Positions 33,126-40,721 of a stretch of DNA of 64,000 nt are shown one piece after another. Every line of letters begins with the position of its first letter. The stretch's first letter is position 1. The position numbers and the translations under genes were made by a program. Origin of the DNA: Rathayibacter oskolensis (GTDB lineage: Bacteria > Actinomycetota > Actinomycetes > Actinomycetales > Microbacteriaceae); NCBI RefSeq assembly GCF_900177245.1, contig NZ_FXBM01000001.1, positions 186,001 to 250,000 of the forward strand. Reading direction: 5' to 3'. The notes under the pieces are model-generated. The model was not told the DNA's origin. It was given only the letters and a program-made list of their open reading frames with translations, and searched no databases.

Positions 33126-33821
33126 ATGTGCGGACGATTCGCGATGGATGCCGAGACCGACGAGCTGATCCGCGAGTTCGTCGCGGCGGGGGGCAGGGCG
33201 TCCGACTGGGCGCCCGACTTCAGCGTCGCGCCGACCGACTCGGCGCCGATCGTGCGCGAGCGCGTGCGCGACGACGCCGCCGAGCGCGAGATCGAGCTCG
33301 CCTCGTGGGGCTTCACCCCCGCGTGGTCGAAGGGCAAGGGGCGCTCGCCGATCAACGCCCGCCTCGAGTCCGTCGCGTCGAACGGCCTCTTCCGCAGCGC
33401 CTTCGCGAAGCAGCGGGCCATCGTGCCGATGCGCGGCTACTACGAGTGGGAGGCACGGGCCGACGGCAAGCAGCCCTTCTTCCTCCACGGCGACGAGCCG
33501 ATCCTCGCGGCGGCGGGCCTGTACACCGCGCGCAAGGTGGCGGAGGAGTGGCAGGTCTCGTTCACGATCATCACCCGCGAGGCCCGTGACGCCTCCGGAG
33601 AGGTGCACGACCGCATGCCGGTCTTCCTCACGCCCGATGTCCGCGACGAGTGGCTCAGCTCCGAGCCGCTCGCCTCTGCGGAGGAGATGCTCGCGACGCT
33701 CGACCGCGCCTCGGTGGCCGTCGCCGGCACGATCACGGCCTACCCCGTCGACCGCCGGGTCAACAACTCCCGCACGGTCGACCGCCACGACCCGTCACTG
33801 CTGACGCCGCTCGCCCTCTAG
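33126..33821 (+). CDS. SOS response-associated peptidase (SRAP/YedK/HMCES)
   Basis: The 231-residue SRAP protein starts MCGRF, so the catalytic Cys2 becomes N-terminal after Met removal. The other active-site residues are present: Asn in PINARLE, Glu in YYEWEA, and His in SGEVHDRMPVFL. It forms a protective thiazolidine crosslink with abasic sites in single-stranded DNA. The length is normal. It follows the EamA gene by ten bases but has no functional link to it. A very long perfect inverted repeat follows immediately after the stop. Confidence 0.95.
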   Translation: MCGRFAMDAETDELIREFVAAGGRASDWAPDFSVAPTDSAPIVRERVRDDAAEREIELASWGFTPAWSKGKGRSPINARLESVASNGLFRSAFAKQRAIVPMRGYYEWEARADGKQPFFLHGDEPILAAAGLYTARKVAEEWQVSFTIITREARDASGEVHDRMPVFLTPDVRDEWLSSEPLASAEEMLATLDRASVAVAGTITAYPVDRRVNNSRTVDRHDPSLLTPLAL

Positions 33822-33823
33822 CG

Positions 33824-33890
33824 CGAGGGAACCCGTTCTCGCCGAGGCACCGCTCAGAGCGCGGCACCTCGGCGAGAACGGGTTCCCTCG
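33824..33890. terminator. 24-bp perfect inverted repeat with nested hairpin
   Basis: The arms at 33824-33847 and 33867-33890 are perfectly complementary over 24 bp. The 19-base centre can itself pair (CGCTC-A-GAGCG). The left arm starts CGAGGGAACCCGTTCTCG. It begins two bases after the SRAP stop. It works as a terminator in RNA, but is longer than the other terminators here and could also form a DNA cruciform. Confidence 0.85.
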
Positions 33891-33902
33891 GCGGAGTCGC
33901 TC

Positions 33903-33950
33903 AAGGGCACATTCCCGGGTCGTGCCGGATCATTTCGATCCGGCGTGACC
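33903..33950. repeat. 48-bp palindromic repeat, copy 1
   Basis: The unit begins AAGGGCACATTCCC and contains an imperfect hairpin around CCGGATC-ATTTC-GATCCGG. It is 46/48 identical to the copy at 33971-34018, with a 68-bp period. It is non-coding. Confidence 0.85.
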
Positions 33951-33970
33951 CCCTCCGGCGAAGCCGGGTG

Positions 33971-34018
33971 AAGGGCACATTCCCCGGTCGTGCCGGATCA
34001 TTTCGATCCGGCATGACC
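33971..34018. repeat. 48-bp palindromic repeat, copy 2, entering a gene
   Basis: This is the second copy of the unit at 33903-33950 (two differences). Its right half codes, on the reverse strand, for the last six residues (GHAGSK) and the stop codon of the small acidic protein gene. Confidence 0.85.
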
Positions 34019-34294
34019 GGGGAACGGCTTGCCGTTGAGGGAGACCTCGTCGGGGTCCACCTCGACCGTGCCCACGTCGTCCGGTCCACCCGTTCCCGGA
34101 ACCGTCGTGATGTCCGCAGAGCCCGTCGTCTCCGTCCTGGTGGTCGTCTGGTCCTGGTCCTGCTTGGCCTCGGTCTCGCGCTCGCTGCCCGGCGACTCCG
34201 CGCGGTCCTTCTGCACCTGCTCGCTGCTCGTCGACGTGGCCGGGGCGGCCCCGTCCGGAGCGCCGATCGTCGAACCCTGGTCTGCGTCGTCCAT
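33998..34294 (-). CDS. small acidic hydrophilic protein, C-terminus supplied by a repeat
   Basis: This 98-residue protein (MDDADQGSTIGAPDGA...) is rich in Asp, Glu, Thr and Gln, with VGTVEVDPDEVSLNGKPFPG near the end, and is probably disordered. The ATG at 34294 has GAAGGG at nine bases. The last residues GHAGSK and the stop lie within a 48-bp palindromic repeat, so the original C-terminus may have been replaced by repeat insertion. Function is unknown. Four other acidic small proteins occur in this window. Confidence 0.6.
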   Translation of the reverse strand: MDDADQGSTIGAPDGAAPATSTSSEQVQKDRAESPGSERETEAKQDQDQTTTRTETTGSADITTVPGTGGPDDVGTVEVDPDEVSLNGKPFPGHAGSK

Positions 34295-34485
34295 AGTCGT
34301 CACCCTTCGTCGGAGCCCTCCACGCTACGTGCGGTGCCGGCACCCGGCACCTGCTTGACAGCTCCCGGGAGCGCCTCCGCCAGCCCCCGGCCGAGCACTG
34401 CACCCCGAAGGGTGGACGTACTACCCTGGGGCGGAGGTCGCAGCCGGGTGCGAGCCGGACGTCCGCACCCGCGCGAGGAGGAACA

Positions 34486-35772
34486 GTGGCATCCCATCGA
34501 ACGGGCGAGACCCGCGTGGTCGGAACGACCGTCGGCGACCGCTACACGATCGAGGAGCTGATCGGCAAGGGCGGCATGGCGACCGTGTACCGGGCCCGCG
34601 ACGAGATCCTCGGCCGCTCCGTCGCGCTGAAGATGTTCGCCCCCGGGATCGACGACGCGCAGGATCTGCAGCGCAAGTCCTCCGAGATCCGCCTGCTCGC
34701 CGCGCTCAACCACCCGGCCCTGGTCACTCTCTACGACGCCGACGACGGCGGCGACGACACCGGCGGTCAGGCCTACATGGTGATGGAGCTGGCCGAGGGG
34801 CCGAGTCTGGCGGAGCGTCTCGCCTCCGGACCGGTCGCACCGAACGACGTCGCGTCGATGGCCGCCGATCTCGGGGAGGCCCTGCACACCGTCCACACGG
34901 CCGGAGTCGTGCACCGCGACGTCAAGCCGTCGAACGTGCTCCTCGTGCCCAGCCCGCTGACGAGCCGCGAGTTCCGGCCCAAGCTCGCCGACTTCGGCAT
35001 CGCCTACCTCATCGACGCCACCCGCATCACGTCGCCCGGGACCCTGATCGGCACCGCCGCCTACCTCAGCCCCGAGCAGGCGCACGGTGATCCGCTGACC
35101 TCGGCGAGCGACATCTACTCCCTCGGCCTGGTGCTCCTGGAGTCCCTGACCGGGCGCCGACCGTTCACCGGCTCCGCGATCGAGGTGACGATGGCGCGCC
35201 TCCTGCGCGATCCGGAGGTGTCGGAGTCGCTCGGCGGCGGCTGGTCGTCCCTCCTCGGTGCGATGACCCGGCGCGAGCCGGAGGAGCGGCCGACGGCGAT
35301 CGAGGTCGCGGAGTCGGCGCGCGCTCTCATCGACCCGCGGCGGGACGGTCCGCCGACGGCGATCATCCTGCCCGACGTGCTCGGCGCACCTGCCGGCCCG
35401 GCGACGGAGCTGATGCCGACGCCCGGTGCCGCGACGGAGCTGATGCCGGCGACCGGCGCTGCGACCGAGCTGATGCCCGCCGCCGCCGACGCGACCGCGG
35501 TGTATCCCGTCGGGGCTCCGGCGACCTCGGCGACAGCTGCTCCCGCGACCCCCGCTGCGGTGACCCCGGCCCCGGTGACGCCCGTCCCGCCGGCTCCGGC
35601 GAGGCGCGGCGGGCCCAACCCGTGGCTGCTGGTGCTCGTCCTCGCCCTGGTCGCGGTGGCCGTCGGGCTCGCGGTCATCCTGTTCGGCGGCGATCAGCAG
35701 GCTCCGCTCCCCGCGGTCGACGGAGATCTCGGCGATCACCTGCAGCGCCTGCGCGAGAGCATCCGCCCGTGA
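34486..35772 (+). CDS. membrane-anchored Ser/Thr protein kinase
   Basis: This 428-residue Hanks-type kinase has the P-loop IGKGGMATVY, Lys49 (VALKMF), the catalytic loop VVHRDVKPSN, DFG (LADFGIAY) and GTAAYLSPEQ. A Pro/Ala-rich linker after residue 300 carries three copies of ATELMP at ten-residue spacing and an Ala-Thr-Pro stretch. A single membrane helix (about 377-400) and a short outer tail of 25 residues follow. PASTA domains, common in PknB, are absent. AGGAGG precedes the GTG start. It is coupled by 4 bp to the lipoprotein gene downstream, which may be its outer sensor or partner. Confidence 0.94.
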   Translation: MASHRTGETRVVGTTVGDRYTIEELIGKGGMATVYRARDEILGRSVALKMFAPGIDDAQDLQRKSSEIRLLAALNHPALVTLYDADDGGDDTGGQAYMVMELAEGPSLAERLASGPVAPNDVASMAADLGEALHTVHTAGVVHRDVKPSNVLLVPSPLTSREFRPKLADFGIAYLIDATRITSPGTLIGTAAYLSPEQAHGDPLTSASDIYSLGLVLLESLTGRRPFTGSAIEVTMARLLRDPEVSESLGGGWSSLLGAMTRREPEERPTAIEVAESARALIDPRRDGPPTAIILPDVLGAPAGPATELMPTPGAATELMPATGAATELMPAAADATAVYPVGAPATSATAAPATPAAVTPAPVTPVPPAPARRGGPNPWLLVLVLALVAVAVGLAVILFGGDQQAPLPAVDGDLGDHLQRLRESIRP

Positions 35773-36422
35773 GCGCGCTGCGACCTCGAGCGGGGATGGT
35801 GTTCGCTGCCGTCCTGGTCCTGGCGGGCTGCTCGGCGGCCGACCCCTCGATCGACGACACGACGGCGCAGACCCTCGACGAGGCGGTCGTGGCGGTCGCC
35901 GAGCGCGCCTCAGTCGACGACTACGCCGGCGCCCTGACCGAGCTCGACGCCCTGGAGGCGGCGCTCGACGCCGCGGTGTCCGGAGGCGGGGTGACCGCCG
36001 ACCGCGGCGCCGAGATCCAGATCGAGGTCGATACGGTGCGCGCCGATCTCGACGCACTGCTCGCCGCGGTGCCCGCGCCCGCCGAGACGCCCGCCGACGA
36101 GACCACTCCCGAGGAGGAGGCCCCGGTCGACGAGACGCCCGTCGAGGAGGAGCCCGCCGAGGAGGCGCCCGTCGAGGAGGCGCCGGTCGAGGAGACTCCC
36201 GTCGAGACTCCGGCACCGGTCGACACCCCGGAGGAGGAGCCTGCACCCGAGGAGACCGAGCCCGAGGAGGAGGAGCCGGAGGAGGACCCGGCGCCCGTCG
36301 AGACCGAGCCCGCCGCCGACTCCCCGGGCAACGGGAACGGGAACGGCAACGACGGCAACGGGAACAACGGCAACGGGAACGGGAACGGGAACGGGAACGG
36401 GAACGGGAACGGGAACGGCTGA
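35769..36422 (+). CDS. lipoprotein with acidic Pro-rich repeats and Asn-Gly tail
   Basis: This 217-residue secreted lipoprotein has a signal peptide (MVFAAVLVLAGC; lipobox LAGC). A predicted helical segment of about 75 residues follows (DEAVVAVAERASVDDYAGALTEL...). The long region of Glu/Pro/Val repeats (EEAPVEE, ETPVE units) and the tail of alternating Asn-Gly (about 25 residues) come last. The tail is encoded by an AACGGG hexamer run. The acidic stretch suits a wall-spanning spacer. The gene is translationally coupled to the Ser/Thr kinase, which suggests a sensor or phosphorylation-linked envelope function. No known domain is recognised. Confidence 0.8.
   Translation: MSALRPRAGMVFAAVLVLAGCSAADPSIDDTTAQTLDEAVVAVAERASVDDYAGALTELDALEAALDAAVSGGGVTADRGAEIQIEVDTVRADLDALLAAVPAPAETPADETTPEEEAPVDETPVEEEPAEEAPVEEAPVEETPVETPAPVDTPEEEPAPEETEPEEEEPEEDPAPVETEPAADSPGNGNGNGNDGNGNNGNGNGNGNGNGNGNGNG
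36372..36419 (+). repeat. hexanucleotide repeat (GGGAAC) encoding Asn-Gly
   Basis: This is a simple-sequence tract of AACGGG units at the end of the lipoprotein gene. The period of six means that slippage would change the tail length by Asn-Gly pairs without shifting the frame. Confidence 0.8.
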
Positions 36423-36442
36423 TCCTCCCCGCGGACCTCTCC

Positions 36443-36492
36443 GGCTCGCAGGATCACGTTCGACTCGCGGAATCCGCCCGTTCCTGCGAGCC
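36443..36492. terminator. inverted repeat downstream of the lipoprotein gene
   Basis: GGCTCGCAGGA (36443-36453) and TCCTGCGAGCC (36482-36492) form a perfect 11-bp stem around a 28-base loop. It begins 20 bp after the lipoprotein stop. The large loop makes it a weaker terminator candidate. Confidence 0.45.
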
Positions 36493-36564
36493 GACGGCGA
36501 TCCGACGGGCCCGAGCTCGCCCCTCCGGCACGTCGCGTTCGCCCCGATGCGGTAGGAACGTCGC

Positions 36565-37806
36565 GTGACCGACCCGCCTTCGCTGCAGCGCCGCCTCCGC
36601 ACCGGCGACGCCGTCGCGATCGGCCTCGGCTCGATGATCGGCGCCGGACTCTTCTCGGCCTTCGCCCCGGCCGCCGCCGCGGCGGGCACCTGGCTGCTCG
36701 CGGGCCTCGCGCTCGCGGCACTCGTCGCCTGGGCCAACGCCTCCTCCTCGGCGCAGCTCGCCGCGCAGTACCCGCGCTCGGGAGGCACCTACCTCTACGG
36801 CCGCGAGCGCCTCGGCGAGTGGCCCGGGTTCGTCGCGGGCTGGGGCTTCGTCATCGGCAAGACGGCCAGCTGCGCGGCGATGGCGCTGACCTTCGCGGCC
36901 TATGCGGCGCCTCCGGGGTGGGAGCGGCCGGTCGCGGCGCTCGCCGTCGCCGCCCTGGTCGCCGTGAACGCTCTCGGAGTCACCCGCACCGCGCTCGCCA
37001 CGCGCATCATCGTCTCGATCGTGCTGGTGGTGCTCGCGGTGGCGGTGGCCGCCTCCGTCTCGGGCGGGCCCGCACCGGCGATCGGGAGCGACTCGGCGTT
37101 CGACGCCTACGGGGTGCTGCAGTCGGCCGGTCTGCTGTTCTTCGCCTTCGCGGGCTACGCGCGCCTGGCGACGATGGGGGAGGAGGTGATCGACCCCGCC
37201 CGCACCATCCCGCGGGCGATCCTCGGCGCGCTCGCCCTCACCGTGCTCGTCTACGCGGTGGTCGGAGCGTCCCTCCTCGCCGCCCTCGGTCCCGATCGGC
37301 TCGCGGAGTCGACCGAGCCGCTCGTGGACGCCGCCGCGGCCTGGCCGTGGACCGGCCCTGTCGTCCGCGTCGGGGCGGCCGCGGCCAGCCTCGGTGCGCT
37401 GCTCGCGCTGATCGCCGGCATCGGGCGCACGAGCCTCGCGATGGCGCGCGAGGGCGATCTGCCGCGGCCCCTCGCCCGCATCGACCCCGTCCGCAGCGTC
37501 CCGCGACGCGCCGAGATCGTCCTGGGCGTCGTGGTGATCGCGCTGGTGCTCACCGTCGACCTGCGCTCGGCGATCGGCTTCTCGTCGTTCGGGGTCCTCG
37601 TGTACTACCTGGTCGCCAACCTGTCGGCGTTCAGCCAGGAGCGGCGGTTCCGGCGGTATCCCCGCGCCGTCGCGGTCGGCGGAGCGCTCGGCTGCGTGCT
37701 GCTGGTCGCGACCCTGCCGCTCGCGTCGATCCTCGGCGGGGTCGCGGTCTTCGCGGTCGGCATCGCCTACCGCCTGGTCCGGCTCCGGGGTGCGCCCTCG
37801 CGCTGA
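36565..37806 (+). CDS. APC-family amino acid permease
   Basis: This 413-residue, 12-helix transporter starts LQRRLRTGDAVAIGLGSMIGAGLF (the APC helix-1 Gly-rich motif). It continues with AAQYPRSGGTYLYGRERLGEWPGFVAGWGF and FFAFAGYARLATMGEEVIDPARTIPRAI, both classic for amino-acid antiporters or uptake carriers (YjeH/CAT-like). A GTG start is used. There is no neighbouring metabolic gene to indicate the substrate. Confidence 0.92.
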   Translation: MTDPPSLQRRLRTGDAVAIGLGSMIGAGLFSAFAPAAAAAGTWLLAGLALAALVAWANASSSAQLAAQYPRSGGTYLYGRERLGEWPGFVAGWGFVIGKTASCAAMALTFAAYAAPPGWERPVAALAVAALVAVNALGVTRTALATRIIVSIVLVVLAVAVAASVSGGPAPAIGSDSAFDAYGVLQSAGLLFFAFAGYARLATMGEEVIDPARTIPRAILGALALTVLVYAVVGASLLAALGPDRLAESTEPLVDAAAAWPWTGPVVRVGAAAASLGALLALIAGIGRTSLAMAREGDLPRPLARIDPVRSVPRRAEIVLGVVVIALVLTVDLRSAIGFSSFGVLVYYLVANLSAFSQERRFRRYPRAVAVGGALGCVLLVATLPLASILGGVAVFAVGIAYRLVRLRGAPSR

Positions 37807-37824
37807 GCCCCGGAGCCGGGGCGC

Positions 37825-38145
37825 TCACTCGTCGCGGTCGGTGTACTCGCCCTCGACGTCCGAGTCGGCGTGCGCGGCCTCGGTGTCGACGTAGCTGCCC
37901 TCGACCGAGGTGTCCTCCTCGTGCTCGGAGGTGTCGACGTAGCTGCCCTGCTCGTCGCCGGCCGTGTGCGAGACGCCGTCGGTCGAGGTGTACTCGCCGT
38001 CGGGGGTCTCGGTGGTGTTCGCCTCGTCGGCGAGGTGCCGGCCGCGCCGGGCGGCCTGGTCGGTCTCGGCGGCCTGGTCGTTGTCGCCGGCCTGGTCGTA
38101 GGCGCCGGCCTGGTCGTTCCGGCCGGTCTCGTCGTCGTGTGCCAT
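37825..38145 (-). CDS. acidic low-complexity protein with DQAG repeats
   Basis: The 106-residue, highly acidic protein starts MAHDDETGRNDQAGAYDQAGDNDQAAETDQAARRGRHL. It continues with GEYTSTDGVSH and two SYVDT repeats, and ends EYTDRDE. It is probably intrinsically disordered and cytoplasmic. The gene converges on the permease and is divergent from the photolyase gene. There is no known domain and the function is unknown. Desiccation or stress proteins can look like this, but no evidence fixes such a role. Confidence 0.65.
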   Translation of the reverse strand: MAHDDETGRNDQAGAYDQAGDNDQAAETDQAARRGRHLADEANTTETPDGEYTSTDGVSHTAGDEQGSYVDTSEHEEDTSVEGSYVDTEAAHADSDVEGEYTDRDE

Positions 38146-38229
38146 GACGGGGGTCCTCGCTTCATCGCGTCGGGAGTCGGCGCGCACCGTGCGGGACGCG
38201 CCCCTTTCAGGGTTGTTCACTCCCGAGAA

Positions 38230-38256
38230 TCTTGCATCGGGGCGGGCGGTGCAAGA
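38230..38256. promoter_or_regulatory. inverted repeat upstream of the photolyase-like gene
   Basis: TCTTGCA and TGCAAGA form a perfect 7-bp inverted repeat separated by 13 GC-rich bases, 62 bp before the photolyase GTG. This spacing (20 bp centre to centre) suits a dimeric regulator and the site may control light- or stress-responsive expression. Confidence 0.45.
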
Positions 38257-38318
38257 CGTTGCGGCTGCACATCCGTGCCGGTCCTCGCCGGCGCAACTCC
38301 TTTCCGCGAGGAGTCCCA

Positions 38319-39812
38319 GTGCCTAGCGTTTCCCGGATGAGCGCACCGACCCGAACCCGCTGGAGTGTCATCGGCCAGCTCGGACCCCTGTTCGACGACG
38401 GCGGCCCGATGCTGCTCGTCGAGGCCCGATCGGCGTTCGGACGGCGGCCCATCCACCGGGCGAAGGCCCAGCTGCTGCTCTCGGCGCTGCGGCACCGCGG
38501 TCGCGAGCTCGGCGACCGGGTCGAGTACGTCCGCACCGAGACCTTCGCCGAGGGCCTGGCGGGTCGCGACGACCTCGAGGTGATCGATCCGCCGACGCGG
38601 GGTGGGCGCCGGACGGCGCGCCGGCTCGGGATGAGCATCCTCCCCAGCCGGGGCTTCGTGACCGAGGAGGAGGACTTCCGCGAGTGGGCGCTCGCGCGCG
38701 CCGGCTCCCGGCTCCTGCTCGAGGACTTCTACCGGTGGAGCCGCGAGCGCACCGGCGTCCTGATGCGCGGCGATCAGCCGGAGGGCGGCCGCTGGAACTA
38801 CGACCACGACAACCGCAACCCGCCGCCCAAGGGCGCCTCGCGGCTCGGCCTGCCCGACCCGTGGTGGCCGGAGGAGGACGACATCGACGAGGAGGTGCGC
38901 GCCGACCTGGCGCGGTGGGAGCGCGAGGGGGCGGTGCGCCTGGTCGGCGAGGACGGTCCGCGCCGCTTCGCCGCGACTCCCGCCGAGGCGGAGGCGGCGC
39001 TCGCCGACTTCGTCACGTCGCGCCTGGGCGATTTCGGCACCTACGAGGACGCGATGCTCTCGGGCGACTGGACCATGGCGCACTCGCTGCTGAGCGCCCC
39101 GCTCAATCTCGGGCTGCTCGACCCGCGCGCCGTCGTCGACGCGGCGGAGGCCGAGTACGCCTCCGGAGGCGCACCGCTCTCGGGCGTCGAGGGATTCGTC
39201 CGGCAGGTGATGGGCTGGCGCGACTACGTCTGGCACCTCTACTGGCACCTCGGGCCCGGCTACCGCGAACGCAGCACGGCGCTGGGCGCGACGACGCCGC
39301 TCCCGGAGGCGCTGCTCACCCTCGACGCGTCGGGCATCGAGGCGAACTGCCTGCACGAGACGCTCGACGACGTCCGGAGGCACGGGTGGGCGCACCACAT
39401 CCAGCGCCTGATGGTCCTCGGCAACTGGGGTCTGCAGCGCGGCTGGGAGCCGGGGCAGCTCAACGACTGGTTCGTCGACGTCTTCGTCGACGGCACCGAG
39501 TGGGTGATGCCGGCGAACGTGATCGGCATGTCGCAGCACGCCGACGGGGGGATCGTCGCGACGAAGCCGTACGCGTCGGGCGGCGCCTACATCAACAAGA
39601 TGTCGGACTACTGCGGCGGCTGCCGCTTCAACCCGAAGGTGCGCCTCGGCGAGGACGCGTGCCCGGTGACCGCGGGCTACTGGGCGTTCCTCGACCGCGT
39701 CGAGCCGGTCCTCCGCGGCAACCACCGGATGGCGCAGCCGCTCGCGGGGCTCCGCCGCCTCTCCGATCGCGAGGCCGTCGTCGACCAGGAGCGCCACCGC
39801 GAGTCGTACTGA
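38319..39812 (+). CDS. cryptochrome/photolyase-related protein (FeS-BCP, PhrB-like)
   Basis: This 497-residue protein belongs to the deoxyribodipyrimidine photolyase-related family: GGRWNYDHDNRNPPPKG, FVRQVMGWRDYVWHLYW, HHIQRLMVLGNWGL and AYINKMSDYCGGCRFNPK. Four Cys that would hold a 4Fe-4S cluster are visible (EANCLHETL, YCGGC, DACPVT). It should bind FAD and use light to repair (6-4) photoproducts. The GTG at 38319 is chosen because GAGGAG lies five bases before it; the ATG at 38337 has no ribosome site. Confidence 0.92.
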   Translation: MPSVSRMSAPTRTRWSVIGQLGPLFDDGGPMLLVEARSAFGRRPIHRAKAQLLLSALRHRGRELGDRVEYVRTETFAEGLAGRDDLEVIDPPTRGGRRTARRLGMSILPSRGFVTEEEDFREWALARAGSRLLLEDFYRWSRERTGVLMRGDQPEGGRWNYDHDNRNPPPKGASRLGLPDPWWPEEDDIDEEVRADLARWEREGAVRLVGEDGPRRFAATPAEAEAALADFVTSRLGDFGTYEDAMLSGDWTMAHSLLSAPLNLGLLDPRAVVDAAEAEYASGGAPLSGVEGFVRQVMGWRDYVWHLYWHLGPGYRERSTALGATTPLPEALLTLDASGIEANCLHETLDDVRRHGWAHHIQRLMVLGNWGLQRGWEPGQLNDWFVDVFVDGTEWVMPANVIGMSQHADGGIVATKPYASGGAYINKMSDYCGGCRFNPKVRLGEDACPVTAGYWAFLDRVEPVLRGNHRMAQPLAGLRRLSDREAVVDQERHRESY

Positions 39813-39820
39813 GCCCACCC

Positions 39821-39858
39821 GTCAGCCCGAGCTCACCCCGTCAGCCCGAGCTCACCCC
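39821..39858. repeat. 19-bp exact tandem duplication at a stop codon
   Basis: GTCAGCCCGAGCTCACCCC occurs twice back to back at 39821-39839 and 39840-39858. The second copy contains the stop codon of the reverse-strand methyltransferase, and the first copy carries a duplicate of it. Confidence 0.85.
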
Positions 39859-40721
39859 GCCGGCGGCCGGTGGAACGCCGACACCGTCACGGCGACCGTG
39901 ACCGCAGTCGCGTCCGGCTGCTCCGCGAGTGCCGCGTCGAGCGCGGCGGCGTCGACGTGGTGCGCGCTCGGCCCCATCAGCACCTCCGCCCGCAGCTCGC
40001 CCGGAGTCATCGCCACCGTGTAGTCCAGCTCCACTCGCGAGACCAGGGAGAACCCCGCCAGCTGCTCGTCGAGCCGCTCCGCCTTGCCCGCGTCGATCCC
40101 GAGCATCCCGAGGTCGTCGCGGATCTCGTGCAGGTGCCGCTCGCGCGGTGTCACCACGACTGCGACGCCTCCGGGCCGCAGCACCCGGAGCATCTCCGGC
40201 GCGTTCCGCGGCGCGAACACGGTGAGCAGCGCGTCTGCGGACGCGTCCGCGAGCGGCAGCGGCTGCCAGAGGTCGGCGGTCGCGATCGCGGCCCGCGGGT
40301 GCGCGCGCGCGGCACGTCGAGCCGCCGCCGCCGAGAGGTCGAGCCCGAGCCCGCACGCCTCCGGTCGGGCCTCGAGCACCGCCGCGAGGTAGGCCCCGGT
40401 GCCGCAGCCGAGATCGACGACGAGCCGCGCCTCGGCGGGCACCGCCTCCGCGACGGCCGCCTGGATGCGCCCGTAGTGCCCCGAGCCGAGCAGCTCCTCG
40501 CGCGCCTGCACCATCGCCGCGGTGTCTCCGGAGGTGGCGTGGCGCCCCCGCAGCAGCGACGCGTACCCCTGCCGCGCGACATCGGCGCTGTGCCCGAGAG
40601 CGCAGCGCAGGAGCGAGGGCCGGGGCAGCGCGTCGGGCGCCAGCGCGCCTGCGCAGACCGGGCAGGCGAGCGCCGGCAGCACGACCGATCCCGGCAGGGA
40701 GTCGGGGTCGAACGCGCTCAC
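39852..40721 (-). CDS. RlmA-like rRNA (guanine-N1)-methyltransferase
   Basis: The 289-residue protein has an N-terminal zinc motif (ACPVC...LRCALGH) followed by DVARQGYASLL, which is diagnostic of RlmA/TlrB methyltransferases. A class I SAM domain follows (VVDLGCGTGAYL, TADLWQPLPLADASADALLTVFAPR). The family methylates G745 or G748 in 23S rRNA helix 35; in actinobacteria the TlrB branch (G748) confers tylosin resistance. Which base is modified cannot be told here. The GTG start overlaps the AI-2E gene stop by 4 bp, so the two are cotranscribed. Confidence 0.9.
   Translation of the reverse strand: MSAFDPDSLPGSVVLPALACPVCAGALAPDALPRPSLLRCALGHSADVARQGYASLLRGRHATSGDTAAMVQAREELLGSGHYGRIQAAVAEAVPAEARLVVDLGCGTGAYLAAVLEARPEACGLGLDLSAAAARRAARAHPRAAIATADLWQPLPLADASADALLTVFAPRNAPEMLRVLRPGGVAVVVTPRERHLHEIRDDLGMLGIDAGKAERLDEQLAGFSLVSRVELDYTVAMTPGELRAEVLMGPSAHHVDAAALDAALAEQPDATAVTVAVTVSAFHRPPAG

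Noticed and set aside
32150-33421. Large reverse-strand open frame across the EamA and SRAP genes
   Set aside because: It is antisense to two clear protein families, and its composition (Arg, His, Asp, Gln) is typical of a shadow frame.
33903-34018. CRISPR array of two repeats
   Set aside because: Only two 48-bp palindromic units with a 20-bp gap, no third copy and no cas genes; a REP/MITE-like element is more likely.
36331-36419. Possible CRISPR-like or tandem-repeat array
   Set aside because: The repeat is a simple hexamer coding for Asn-Gly inside a lipoprotein gene; it has no spacers and no cas genes are present.
39852-40721. Macrolide resistance gene (TlrB)
   Set aside because: The protein is RlmA/TlrB-like, but sequence motifs alone do not tell the housekeeping methyltransferase from the resistance branch.
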